Assembly: GCF_001434395.1 (NCBI RefSeq)
Contig: NZ_AZFS01000060.1
Span: 82,210 to 119,260, forward strand
Direction of reading: 5' to 3'
DNA length: 37,051 nucleotides
From: Levilactobacillus hammesii DSM 16381
Lineage (GTDB): Bacteria > Bacillota > Bacilli > Lactobacillales > Lactobacillaceae
Shown: positions 24,184-32,144 of the stretch, piece by piece
Layout of the letters: every line of letters begins with the position of its first letter
How positions within the stretch are numbered: position 1 is the first letter of the stretch
The notes under the pieces: generated by a model
The model's database searches: none
What the model was told of the DNA's origin: nothing
The model's input: the letters and a program-made list of their open reading frames with translations, nothing else
Program-made: the position numbers and the translations under genes

Positions 24184-24880
24184 GCGTCTTTCATTGTTTA
24201 TCGGCAATAACAATGGTAATCTGAAGGCACGGGGGATTCTTCATGTCCTAGGCAGAAAAAACTTTCGATACCAATCGATCTTCTGGCTGGATTGGTGGTC
24301 AATCATGTTGTTGACGTGTTGTGAAACCAGGCGAATAACCATGAGTAATAGCGCGTTTATCTCGCGCATGGACTACGTTGGCACAAGCTGACGTAAGCAA
24401 TCGTGAAACCTAAACGACGTGTTTTTTGGAAAATTGAAACTGTTTTTGATTTTTCGCTCGCCTAGGGACGGCTCCCGCTGCGGTCGGTCAAGTTTAGAAA
24501 GTTCTTGACTGGCCGCTTTTTGTTTGCCCTTTTTTAGGGGGAGAGGGGACTTGTCACAGCCTTTGGGGGATGATGGTGTGACTGACTCGGTAAGGTGACC
24601 TGACTTCTGAGCGGACCAATTGACGGTTTTGTTAGCGTCACATGATGGGTGAGGTGTCTTTCAGGCAGGTGAGGCGTCAATTTTCAAATGGTGAGAAATC
24701 TGTGAGAAAATGAAAGAAAAATGATACGTCAAATTTTCCATGAAAGCCATCAGACCGGCATTTTCATTTGTGCCAATTTACACAGAAGAAAAAAGTTGGT
24801 CAAGATGGTTGTATTTCGTCGTCAGCGTGTTAGTATTACAAAATCGCTTTAAACCAAAAACATGAAGGATGGTGTTATAC
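24184..24880. other. Long intergenic region, no gene found
   Basis: About 700 nt without a convincing gene; a 65-codon frame at 24194-24391 has no ribosome site or protein-like pattern. It holds a strong terminator at 24480-24521 and, before the next gene, short direct repeats GGTGAGGTGTC and GGTGAGGCGTC (about 24650-24680). Confidence 0.5.
24480..24521 (+). terminator. Strong terminator 300 nt after the MerR gene
   Basis: GCGGTCGGTCAAG (24480-24492) pairs with CTTGACTGGCCGC (24504-24516) with two wobble or mismatched positions, followed by five T. Confidence 0.85.
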
Positions 24881-25444
24881 ATGCTGTTACGACAAGCTAC
24901 TATGGCGGACTTACCACAAATTGAATCAATCATTCGTGATGGTCGTGAATTATTGGCGGCCCAAGCAATTGATCAATGGCAGGGAGCCTACCCCAACACT
25001 GCAGTCTTAGTTGACGACATTCACCAAGGGTGGACGGTCGTGTTGGAAGAGAACAACGAAATCTTGGGGACTGCCGCAATTATTCCGGGAGAGGACCCAA
25101 CGTACAAACAGATTGAAGGTCAGTGGCTGACCAAACAGGCGCCTTACTTGGCGATTCATCGTGTAGCAGTATCTAGCCACCATCATGGTCGTGGACTGGC
25201 CGGTGAATTGTTCAGTCGGCTGTTCGAACAGATTGATCAGTCTGCTGATATCGAAAGCATCCGGATTGATACGCACCCTCAAAATATGGCAATGCAACAT
25301 GTCATTAAGAAGAATGGGTTCACGGAGACTGGGACGATTGATTTAGCTGCCGTGGATATGCCAGGCACGAAGGACTTTGCCTACGAACGGTTAACGGCGA
25401 ACGTTCAACCAGCGCACATGGTCCACACCGTAACGACGAAATAG
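24881..25444 (+). CDS. GNAT family N-acetyltransferase
   Basis: A 187-residue acetyltransferase. The N-terminus LLRQATMADLPQIESIIRDGRELL is the first strand and helix, APYLAIHRVAVSSHHHGRGLAGELFSRLFEQ is motif A with the acetyl-CoA loop (H-H-G-R-G-L-A), and IRIDTHPQNMAMQHVIKKNGFTETGTI is motif B. The ATG at 24881 is preferred to an in-frame ATG at 24869 because AAGGA lies before it and the family N-terminus begins there. Spacing is long (11 nt). The substrate is unknown. A strong terminator follows at 25506. Confidence 0.88.
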   Translation: MLLRQATMADLPQIESIIRDGRELLAAQAIDQWQGAYPNTAVLVDDIHQGWTVVLEENNEILGTAAIIPGEDPTYKQIEGQWLTKQAPYLAIHRVAVSSHHHGRGLAGELFSRLFEQIDQSADIESIRIDTHPQNMAMQHVIKKNGFTETGTIDLAAVDMPGTKDFAYERLTANVQPAHMVHTVTTK

Positions 25445-25505
25445 GGTAGTCGTTGGGAAAATCGCATTCAAAGTTGTGGGTTAAATAAGACTTATATATA
25501 ATAGT

Positions 25506-25547
25506 AGGATTGGTTCCGCTTCCAGAGGGAAACCAATCCTTTTTTTT
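25506..25547 (+). terminator. Terminator of the GNAT gene at 24881
   Basis: AGGATTGGTT (25506-25515) pairs perfectly with AACCAATCCT (25531-25540), followed by seven more T. Confidence 0.92.
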
Positions 25548-25701
25548 GCCATTTTTTCGGAGCTATGCCTTGTGGTAGCGGCGTTTGACCAACCATGGCT
25601 GATGGCCCATCAGATTAAAAATCAGGTTCCCCGAAAATTGACTGTTCATTCCCCCTAAACTCTGCGATAATAGGGATAGTAAACCATGGGGGCGGTTCAC
25701 G

Positions 25702-26601
25702 TTGGAGAAGCGTAGTTTGTCGGGTGGCCGGTTTTTCTTGGTCACCGTCTTAAACGTTGTGATTACTATTTTTGAATTCATTGGTGGCCTGTTGTCGGGA
25801 AGCCTGTCCTTACTGTCGGACGCTTTTCACAACTGTGGGGATGCACTCTCAATTGTGTTAAGTTACGCGGCCCATCGCATTGGCAGTCGGCAGCAGACGC
25901 GCACCAATACCTATGGGTATCGGCGCGCAGAAATTTTGGCTGCGCTGCTGAATGCGCTGGTACTCGTGGTGATCTGCGTCATTCTGGCGGTTGAGGCGGT
26001 ACGCCGACTCTTCCATCCGGAACCCGTACAGGGCACCGTCATGTTGCTGGTCGCAGTGGTCAGTTTCGTGGCGAATTTACTCTCGACCATCCTGTTGAAC
26101 CACGGGGCCAAGCACAACCTGAATATTCGGGCGACCTATCTTCATTTGCTCAGTGATGCTCTGGCATCGGTCGGGGTCATTATCGGGGCCTTGATGATTA
26201 CACTGTGGCACGTGAACTGGGTCGACCCCGTGATTACGATTCTAGTGGGGAGCTACATTGCCTGGGAGTCCTGGCCGATCATTAAGCAGGCACTGGGCAT
26301 TTTGATGGAGGCCTCACCAAAGCTGAATTACGAGGCCATCGCGCGCGACATTGAACAGTTACCAGAGGTTGAGGGTGTCCATCACTTGCACGCTTGGCAG
26401 ATTGATGAGAACAACATTGTCTTTTCCGTCCACGTGAATATGGACAATTTGCCCCTGGCACGGATTGAACCCGTTTACCGGCAGATTGAAACATTGCTCT
26501 GTCGGAAGTATAATGTAAACCATGTCACGATTCAGGCGGAGTGTCATCGGGGAGAACACGAGTCCTTGTTTTATGATCAAAATGATTGGCGTCACGAGTA
26601 G
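25702..26601 (+). CDS. Cation diffusion facilitator metal exporter (CzcD type)
   Basis: A 299-residue protein with six membrane segments and a cytosolic C-terminal domain; it exports zinc or a similar divalent ion by proton exchange. The metal site is visible: His43 and Asp47 in LLSDAFHNCGDALS of segment 2, and His148 and Asp152 in HLLSDALASVG of segment 5, the H-x3-D/H-x3-D pair usual for zinc carriers. The C-terminal domain (VEGVHHLHAWQIDENNIVFSVHVNM...HVTIQAECH) holds the expected histidines. The start is TTG at 25702 with GGGGGCGG before it. A DtxR-type metalloregulator starts 55 nt after the stop. Confidence 0.92.
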   Translation: MEKRSLSGGRFFLVTVLNVVITIFEFIGGLLSGSLSLLSDAFHNCGDALSIVLSYAAHRIGSRQQTRTNTYGYRRAEILAALLNALVLVVICVILAVEAVRRLFHPEPVQGTVMLLVAVVSFVANLLSTILLNHGAKHNLNIRATYLHLLSDALASVGVIIGALMITLWHVNWVDPVITILVGSYIAWESWPIIKQALGILMEASPKLNYEAIARDIEQLPEVEGVHHLHAWQIDENNIVFSVHVNMDNLPLARIEPVYRQIETLLCRKYNVNHVTIQAECHRGEHESLFYDQNDWRHE

Positions 26602-26656
26602 GGACAGTCGATTGCAAAACGAACGTTGACACAAAATTTAGATGAGGTGAACAGTG

Positions 26657-27304
26657 ATGACTCCTATGAAGGAGGATTATTTAAAGATTATTTTTGAGCT
26701 GGGTGGTAAGCAAAAAAAGGTTTCCAATAAACAAATTGCGATCAGCTTAAATATTGCTGCCGGATCGGTAACCGAAATGGTGAACAAGATGACAGCAGAG
26801 GGCTTGGCCGAACACACACCCTATGCCGGGATTTCCTTGACCAATAAGGGGATTCGTTTGGCGGAAGATTTGGTGCGCAAACACCGGGTCTGGGAGGTCT
26901 TTTTGGTGGAGAAGTTGGGTTATGCTTTACCTGACGTCCATGAGGAAGCCGAAGTGTTGGAACACGTGACGAGTCCTAAATTAATTAATTCGCTGGATGA
27001 CATGCTGGGACACCCCACGCATTGTCCCCATGGTGGGGTCATTCCCGACCGTTACGGGCACTATCATGAAGATAGCCATACGGTGCTGAATGATGCCAAG
27101 GACGATTCAGTGGTAACGGTCGATCGGTTTATTGACAACCGTGATCTATTGACGTACCTGGGAGATCTCAAACTGGATATCGGAGATCAACTACGAGTGA
27201 TCAAGCATGATCCGTTCGAAGGCCCCGTGACGGTCCAGAACCTGACGGACGATGCCAAGCTCATCGTGAGCTATAAGGCGGCTCATTATATCTTTATCAA
27301 ATAA
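26657..27304 (+). CDS. DtxR/MntR-family metalloregulator
   Basis: A 215-residue regulator: winged helix at 1-65 (KEDYLKIIFEL, VSNKQIAISLNIAAGSVTEMVNKMTAEGL), dimerisation and metal domain (RKHRVWEVFLVEKLGYALPDVHEEAEVLEHVTSP, THCPHGGVIP), and a C-terminal SH3-like/FeoA-type domain (LDIGDQLRVIKHD). Candidate ligands His, Glu and His lie at the expected places in RKHRVWE and VHEEAEVLEHV; I cannot decide between iron and manganese. GAGGTGA spaces best to the ATG at 26657; a GTG three bases earlier is possible. It probably forms a metal-homeostasis unit with the CDF exporter. No terminator precedes element copy 4, so its mRNA may run into it. Confidence 0.9.
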   Translation: MTPMKEDYLKIIFELGGKQKKVSNKQIAISLNIAAGSVTEMVNKMTAEGLAEHTPYAGISLTNKGIRLAEDLVRKHRVWEVFLVEKLGYALPDVHEEAEVLEHVTSPKLINSLDDMLGHPTHCPHGGVIPDRYGHYHEDSHTVLNDAKDDSVVTVDRFIDNRDLLTYLGDLKLDIGDQLRVIKHDPFEGPVTVQNLTDDAKLIVSYKAAHYIFIK

Positions 27305-27309
27305 CAAAG

Positions 27310-27930
27310 GTTGGAAGTCCCAAACTATCGGCGCTGTCTGTTCCAGCAATATATAGTTGGCCTAAGACTGGGCAACATGGTAGTTCCTTCGCCTTACCGG
27401 TCGACAGATATGGGACTGGAACGGTGCGAACACAACTTGAAGCCTCGAAAATCACGAGTCTACAAGCTTGGTTTTCTACTAAGTCAGTAAGAAGTCCACT
27501 CACTGACTAAGTAGAACGACGCGCCTGAGCCCATATCTGCCGACCTCACGGCTTACGTGGTGTTCTCAGTCAACTGCGGTGCGGTAATGATTCAACGGTC
27601 GTTATTGATTGGGCTAAAAATGCTAAGTTCCGACTTTTCCGACTGTTGTCGTGGTAAAACACAACCAGAGCCGGAGGAGGCCAGGGATGGAACTGGCCGT
27701 GAAAGTGGTGTTAACTGGCGTTTTTCAGCCAGTTTACAGCACGGGCGACTTTGGAGACACGTGGTTTTCGTGGCTCCAAATCGAGCGAGAAGACTGGTGG
27801 CCTTCCAGTCTGAAGCGTCCCCACAGCAGGTGGAATCCCTGGCAGCCGGAGTGCGCGCAAATTAGACGAATTTGATGGCACGACTGTTTACCGATATTGG
27901 AATGCGGCAGGTACTTCATCTTGCCACCTT
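27310..27930 (+). ncRNA. Structured repeat element, copy 4 (full length)
   Basis: Order of parts as in copy 2: GCCTTACCGGTCG (27391-27403); outer stem 27399-27414 with 27530-27545 (one mismatch in 16); inner 15-bp hairpin TTCTACTAAGTCAGT/ACTGACTAAGTAGAA (about 27473-27514, one mismatch); GCCGGAGGAGGCCAGGGATG (27670-27689); hairpins 27713-27719/27728-27734, 27750-27756/27774-27780 and 27791-27797/27805-27811; CCCCACAGCAG; ATCCCTGGCAGCCG. The closing stem 27680-27688 with 27835-27843 is perfect, with an A-U to G-C change relative to copies 2 and 3. A tail TTTGATGGCA...GGAATGCGGC is shared with copy 2. A terminator follows at 27961. Open frames at 27557 and 27651 are not shared with the other copies. 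Confidence 0.75.
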
Positions 27931-27960
27931 TAGTAAACAACATAATCTGTTTTAAAGGCG

Positions 27961-27991
27961 AAAGCGGTAGTCAATCTGACTACCGCTTTTT
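27961..27991 (+). terminator. Terminator after element copy 4
   Basis: AGCGGTAGTCA (27963-27973) pairs perfectly with TGACTACCGCT (27977-27987), with a T-run. It would end both the element and any read-through from the metalloregulator gene. Confidence 0.88.
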
Positions 27992-28228
27992 GGCGTCCTA
28001 CTAATACTAACGAAATAAATGGCAAATCAGTCTCATTTTTTTACGGTCGGTCGGCAAAATTTAGGGGTGAGACTTTATCGTGAGGCTTTTGATCGGCGTT
28101 TTCGCATGGGTGTGCGAAGGGATGAATCTGGGTGAATTATTAAGTATTTATGCGATCGACTAACTTGCTGATGCCAGAACCCCACTGACTGTCGTATAAT
28201 AAATGAAAAACCGGCGGGAGGGACTGAG

Positions 28229-28984
28229 ATGAGCAGTCAGAAGAAACGGGATCAATTGATTTTACATACAGCATTAACCGCGGGTCGAATCATGATTGAA
28301 AATGGGTCGGAAGTGGAGCGGGTGGAGGACACCATGGAACGGATTGCCCACAATGCGGGGGCTAAGACCAGTCAGCTCTTCGTGATGATTACCGGTATTT
28401 TAATGGCCATCAATGGTGAGGTGGGCGCGCAGATTGAACCGGTCAAGCGGCGGACGTTTGATTTGGAAAAGATTTCCGTCGTCAATGACCTGTCGCGGCA
28501 ATTTGCGGTTCATAAGATTACGCTCCAACAATTCGCCAATCAGTTGGATCACCTGGACAAGTCCACGAAATACTTTTCCTTCTGGCTGCAATTGCTATCC
28601 GCGGCGATGGTCAGTGGTCCGTTGGAAGTGGTCTTCCGGCATAACCTACCAGACTTCTGGATCACTTGTGTGGTTGGCGCCATTGGCTGGCTCGTCTTTT
28701 ACCTGTTGAACAAGTTCATTCAGATTCGGTTCTTGTCCGAATTTGCCGCTGCGGCAACGATAGGGGTTCTGGCCATTTGGTCGGTACACCTGGGATTGGG
28801 CAACAGCGTCGATGACATTATCATTGGGAGCGTCATGCCCTTAGTTCCCGGTGTCCCCATCACCAACTCCGTGCGAGATATTCTGGCCGGTAACCTGGTG
28901 AGCGGGCCGGCACGGGGCGTCGAGGCACTGGTAAGTGCGGCGGCCATCGGTTTTGGGATCGCAATGGTCCTGCAATTTCTTTAG
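28229..28984 (+). CDS. Threonine/serine exporter-like protein, large subunit (YjjP/ThrE N-domain type)
   Basis: A 251-residue protein: soluble start (LILHTALTAGRIMIENGSEVERVEDTMERIAHNAG is the DUF1212 hallmark), then five membrane segments from about residue 117 and a conserved GSVMPLVPGVPITNSVRDILAGNLVSGPARGVEALVSAAAIGFGIA. In E. coli, YjjP works with YjjB in succinate export; in Corynebacterium, ThrE is a fused threonine exporter. The partner starts 12 nt downstream. GGGAGGGA precedes the ATG, and a TATAAT is at 28195-28200 without a clear -35. The substrate cannot be told from sequence. Confidence 0.88.
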   Translation: MSSQKKRDQLILHTALTAGRIMIENGSEVERVEDTMERIAHNAGAKTSQLFVMITGILMAINGEVGAQIEPVKRRTFDLEKISVVNDLSRQFAVHKITLQQFANQLDHLDKSTKYFSFWLQLLSAAMVSGPLEVVFRHNLPDFWITCVVGAIGWLVFYLLNKFIQIRFLSEFAAAATIGVLAIWSVHLGLGNSVDDIIIGSVMPLVPGVPITNSVRDILAGNLVSGPARGVEALVSAAAIGFGIAMVLQFL

Positions 28985-28996
28985 GGAGGGTACCAG

Positions 28997-29446
28997 ATGT
29001 CTATCACTGAATTTTTTATTGAGGTGGCGGGGAACTATGTCGCAACCATTGGCTTTGGTATTCTGCTGAATATTCCGCGGCGAGCGTTGAACTATGCCGG
29101 TTGGATTGGGGTTATGGGGTACTTTGTGTACAAATTTCTCGTGATCTGGGGCGGTGGCTACGTCATCGGGAACATGTTAGGGGCCGTTCTCATTGGGGTG
29201 GCTTCTCTACAGGCCGCTAGAATTAAGAAGATGCCCATGATTCTATTTAATATCCCCGCCCTAGTGCCATTGGTGCCCGGGGGACAGGCCTATCAGATGA
29301 TTAAGTACTTTGCGTTGGGACAGAATGCGACGGCGTTTGTCTTCCTGATCCAAGTTGTCATGATCTCGGGGGCCATTGCATTTGGCTTCTTACTGTCGGA
29401 ATTAGTCAATCGGGTTCAGCAACGGGTGTGGCGACACCGACGATAA
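28997..29446 (+). CDS. Threonine/serine exporter-like protein, small subunit (YjjB/ThrE_2 type)
   Basis: A 149-residue membrane protein with four or five segments. GFGILLNIPRRALNYAGWIGVMGYFVYKF and IPALVPLVPGGQAYQMIKYF are the conserved parts; the second repeats the P-L-V-P-G loop seen in the partner. It follows the large subunit by 12 nt with a GGGAGGG ribosome site, so the two form one operon and one transporter. No clear terminator follows before the PAP2 gene. Confidence 0.87.
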   Translation: MSITEFFIEVAGNYVATIGFGILLNIPRRALNYAGWIGVMGYFVYKFLVIWGGGYVIGNMLGAVLIGVASLQAARIKKMPMILFNIPALVPLVPGGQAYQMIKYFALGQNATAFVFLIQVVMISGAIAFGFLLSELVNRVQQRVWRHRR

Positions 29447-29555
29447 CTTAAGGAAATCTGATAATCTAGTGGGGAACCTAGAATTCTAGCGGTGGGGTGG
29501 TATACTCATTGCTAGGGGTTTCCCAGAATCGGGTATGACGAAAGGAATTTTTATC

Positions 29556-30224
29556 ATGATGTTATTTAATCGAGATCGGGATCGGCCGTGGAAGTTTACC
29601 TTAACCACGTTGCTGTTCCTGATCGTGGCTTACTTTGTTAAGGCCCAAAACGCTTACGTTGATTTCCTAGATTCATCAATCATTGATGTGATCCAGAAAA
29701 ACCAACCGGGGTGGAAGACGTTACTCTATCGCGGTGTGACCAGCCTAGCGGAACCGAAACTAGCTATTATTTGGGTATTGATCCTGGCCTTTCTCTTATG
29801 GGGCTTTAAATTCAAGATTCCGGCGTTGTGGTGTCTCGCCACTTTAGCGGGTGGGGATGTCATTGCGGCCTTGGTCAAAAAAGTGGTTGCCCGGGCGCGG
29901 CCTTCAGCGCATCTGGCTATTGATGATGGATTTAGTTTTCCCAGTGGTCACGTGTTCGGGACGTTCCTGATTATCGCGATGATTTGGGTGATTCTCTTGC
30001 CCATGATTGCCAGTGCTTGGAAGGCTTGGCTCCTAAGAATCGTGTTGATTGTGTGGATGCTGTTGGTGATGGTTTCCCGAGTTTACCTCAACGCGCATTT
30101 CCCAACGGATACGATTGGGGCCTTACTGCTGGCTTACCTGTGGTTACAGGCGGCTGAGGGGCTTTACATCCGGTTCGCACCGATGATGCAGAGCTGGCCA
30201 TTGCTCAAAAAATCAGAAGTTTAA
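29556..30224 (+). CDS. PAP2-family membrane phosphatase
   Basis: A 222-residue membrane enzyme with five or six segments. All three phosphatase motifs are present: KVVARARP (109-116), PSGH (129-132, catalytic His132) and SRVYLNAHFPTD (174-185, His181 nucleophile and Asp185). The family removes phosphate from lipid phosphates such as phosphatidic acid, phosphatidylglycerol phosphate or undecaprenyl pyrophosphate, with the active site outside the membrane; which one is used here is unknown. The ATG at 29556 is preferred to an in-frame ATG at 29535 because AAAGGAA spaces to it. Confidence 0.9.
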   Translation: MMLFNRDRDRPWKFTLTTLLFLIVAYFVKAQNAYVDFLDSSIIDVIQKNQPGWKTLLYRGVTSLAEPKLAIIWVLILAFLLWGFKFKIPALWCLATLAGGDVIAALVKKVVARARPSAHLAIDDGFSFPSGHVFGTFLIIAMIWVILLPMIASAWKAWLLRIVLIVWMLLVMVSRVYLNAHFPTDTIGALLLAYLWLQAAEGLYIRFAPMMQSWPLLKKSEV

Positions 30225-30231
30225 TCGTTTT

Positions 30232-30264
30232 AAAAAGGCATGACCGGTGAGGGTCATGCCTTTT
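30232..30264. terminator. Two-way terminator between PAP2 and esterase genes
   Basis: AAAAGGCATGACC pairs perfectly with GGTCATGCCTTTT. The A-run and T-run make it suitable for both converging genes. Confidence 0.92.
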
Positions 30265-30292
30265 CTTGTGGTATTAGTTTAGTTGGTGGCGG

Positions 30293-31081
30293 TTAATCTA
30301 ATTCGTTGAGCCACTCCTCGGCGAGATCCAGCCAATGCGCCACGTGGGGCAGTGATGTCCCGGGTTTCCAAGCCGTCACGTGGTTGGCCAGGGCCAACCC
30401 ATGAGAGCCGTGGTGGAAGACGTGAAGGTCCGTGTCCACGTGATGTGCCAGGGAAGCCTGAGCATAACTCATGGCGTTTTGCACGGGCACTAGGGGATCG
30501 GCTGCGGTGACCCAGATGAAGGTGGGCACGTTCCGGTCGTTGACGTGCTCGTCAGCGGCGATGCTGTTCGGATCATCGGTCCAGCTCGCCAGCATTTCTT
30601 GGTCCGTGGGGAATCCCAGTTTAGGGGAAATCACGGGGTAGCCAAGAATCACGGCATGCGGTTTAACCTGTTCGGGCCGGGTACCCGCCAGTTGGTTAAT
30701 GTGGGCATCGTGCCAAAGATCGTTAAATAAGGCCACAATATGGCCGCCGACCGAGAACCCTGCGACGTTAATCTGGTCAGCGTCGATCTGCCAGGCCGCC
30801 GCGTTTTGGCGAATCACAGCGACACTCTGGGCAAGCTCGACCACGGGTGCAGGGAGGAGCGGCTTTTTTTCTGCAACAAAGCTATAGCGTAGGAAAAATG
30901 CCTGATAGCCACGGGCAGACCAAGCCAGTGCCAGATCCTCGGCTTGTTGTTCGGGGATGTGGGTGTAAGATCCCCCTGGCACAATGATCATGGCGGGGTA
31001 AGTTGCCGAATCACCTTGTCGTAGGTAGCCTTGCAAGTAAGCTGCGGAGTCGCTGGCCAATGACTGGGTAATAATTTTCAT
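30293..31081 (-). CDS. Alpha/beta hydrolase, acetyl-esterase-like
   Basis: A 262-residue cytosolic hydrolase without signal peptide. The triad can be placed: Ser110 in GFSVGGH, Asp195 in TAADPLV and His227 in GSHGLAL. The oxyanion loop is IVPGGSYTHI. It resembles the small BD-FAE/acetyl-xylan-esterase-like enzymes that remove acetyl groups from sugars or other small esters. The ATG at 31081 follows AAGGAGGA; an in-frame ATG at 31171 has no site. It converges with the PAP2 gene. Activity on acetylated sugars is only a family guess. Confidence 0.85.
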   Translation of the reverse strand: MKIITQSLASDSAAYLQGYLRQGDSATYPAMIIVPGGSYTHIPEQQAEDLALAWSARGYQAFFLRYSFVAEKKPLLPAPVVELAQSVAVIRQNAAAWQIDADQINVAGFSVGGHIVALFNDLWHDAHINQLAGTRPEQVKPHAVILGYPVISPKLGFPTDQEMLASWTDDPNSIAADEHVNDRNVPTFIWVTAADPLVPVQNAMSYAQASLAHHVDTDLHVFHHGSHGLALANHVTAWKPGTSLPHVAHWLDLAEEWLNELD

Positions 31082-31239
31082 AACGAATCCTCCTTGATTA
31101 AGATAACTCATGTTAAGATGGAAGTACCGCGTTGAGGGTGCTTGGTGGTAGGTTCTTTGAAACGCCCGCAACGCGAGCTGAGCACATATCTATATTGTAA
31201 CGCAGTTAGACAGAAAACCTAACGGAAGGGGAGATCAGG

Positions 31240-31788
31240 ATGGCGACAATTTTAAAAACAGCGCGCTTGGATTTACGGCCGTTGACGGATAGCGACTATC
31301 CTGCTTACAAGCGGCTGGTCACCGATCCGTTAATCTCACGGCCCACGGGACTGATGAGTCAACCGGATGATCGCCAGGTTCGGCGATGGTATCAGGCCGA
31401 TCGGCAGACCCCACTGTCCTACGCAGTGGTCCTCCACCGGATGAATCGGTTGATTGGGACGATTGTCTTCTATGAGTGGTTCGACGATACGGGGATGCCG
31501 GATGACACTGGCCTGGAATTGGGCTATTTCTTAGAGCCGGATTTTTGGGGGCAGGGGCTGATGGCTGAGGCGTTGACGGCTTGCTTGGCGGATCTCAGCG
31601 CAGCCACCTCGCCCGTACAAACCATCTGGGCGAATTGCCTGGTCAGCAATGAAAGATCCTGCCGATTATTAGAAAAATTATCTTTCCAAACAATCGGTGA
31701 CCAATTGATGGCGGTGACGGGTAGTGGACAAACGTTGCAACGGCAGGCTCTATTACGCCTTGACCTGACTTATCACCAAAATAATTGA
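31240..31788 (+). CDS. GNAT acetyltransferase of the RimJ/RimL type
   Basis: A 182-residue enzyme. TARLDLRPLTDSDYPAYKRLVTDP is the usual start of this subgroup, LELGYFLEPDFWGQGLMAEALTACLADL is motif A with the acetyl-CoA loop (W-G-Q-G-L-M), and WANCLVSNERSCRLLEKLSFQTIG is motif B. Members acetylate ribosomal protein N-termini or small molecules; the substrate here is unknown. The ATG follows AAGGGGAG. No terminator is seen before the lysine riboswitch promoter at 31808. Confidence 0.88.
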   Translation: MATILKTARLDLRPLTDSDYPAYKRLVTDPLISRPTGLMSQPDDRQVRRWYQADRQTPLSYAVVLHRMNRLIGTIVFYEWFDDTGMPDDTGLELGYFLEPDFWGQGLMAEALTACLADLSAATSPVQTIWANCLVSNERSCRLLEKLSFQTIGDQLMAVTGSGQTLQRQALLRLDLTYHQNN

Positions 31789-31807
31789 CACTAATCTAAA
31801 TTTAATC

Positions 31808-31836
31808 TTGCAATTTTCAGAATTCATGAGTATACT
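31808..31836 (+). promoter_or_regulatory. Promoter of the lysine riboswitch transcript
   Basis: TTGCAA (31808-31813), 17 nt, TATACT (31831-31836). Transcription would start about 31843, just before the aptamer. Confidence 0.75.
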
Positions 31837-31849
31837 TCAATGTATCGAA

Positions 31850-32090
31850 TAGAAGAGGCGCAATCAACATGAGTCGCTTTCCCGAGGTGGGTATCACCGA
31901 TGATGGAGAGTTAAAGGGGCGATTGCCGAAATTCACGCGTGACTACCTAGCGCGGGGGTTGGGTCCTGGTTTAACAGATCAGGGACTGTCGCAGCCAAAT
32001 ATCGGTTGCGGGGCGCTTTCAACGATATTGACTTGGAATAATGAACTTTCCAATCTCTTTCGCAAAGCTTTTCTGCGGAAGAGATTTTTT
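31850..32090 (+). promoter_or_regulatory. Lysine riboswitch (L-box) with terminator
   Basis: The conserved L-box blocks are readable: AGAAGAGGCGCA (about 31850), CATGAGT, GGAGAGTTAAAGGGG (about 31905), GCGATTGCCGAAAT and the later GGGTCCTGG...AACAGATCAGGGACTGTCGC. The terminator pairs AATCTCTTTCGCA (32052-32064) with TGCGGAAGAGATT (32074-32086) before a T-run. Lysine binding should favour termination. The 85-codon frame at 31869-32126 lies inside this RNA and is not a gene. Confidence 0.88.
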
Positions 32091-32144
32091 CGTTCACTGG
32101 GTCGTTTCGAGGAAGTCCTTCTATAAAAAGAAGGAGGAAACATT

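Noticed and set aside
24194..24391. 65-codon open frame after the MerR regulator
   Set aside because: No ribosome site, unusual composition and no recognisable pattern.
27557..27875. Open frames of 102 and 74 codons
   Set aside because: They lie inside element copy 4, are absent from copy 2, and have no protein-like pattern.
31869..32126. 85-codon open frame before lysP
   Set aside because: The stretch is a lysine riboswitch with its terminator; the frame crosses the terminator hairpin.
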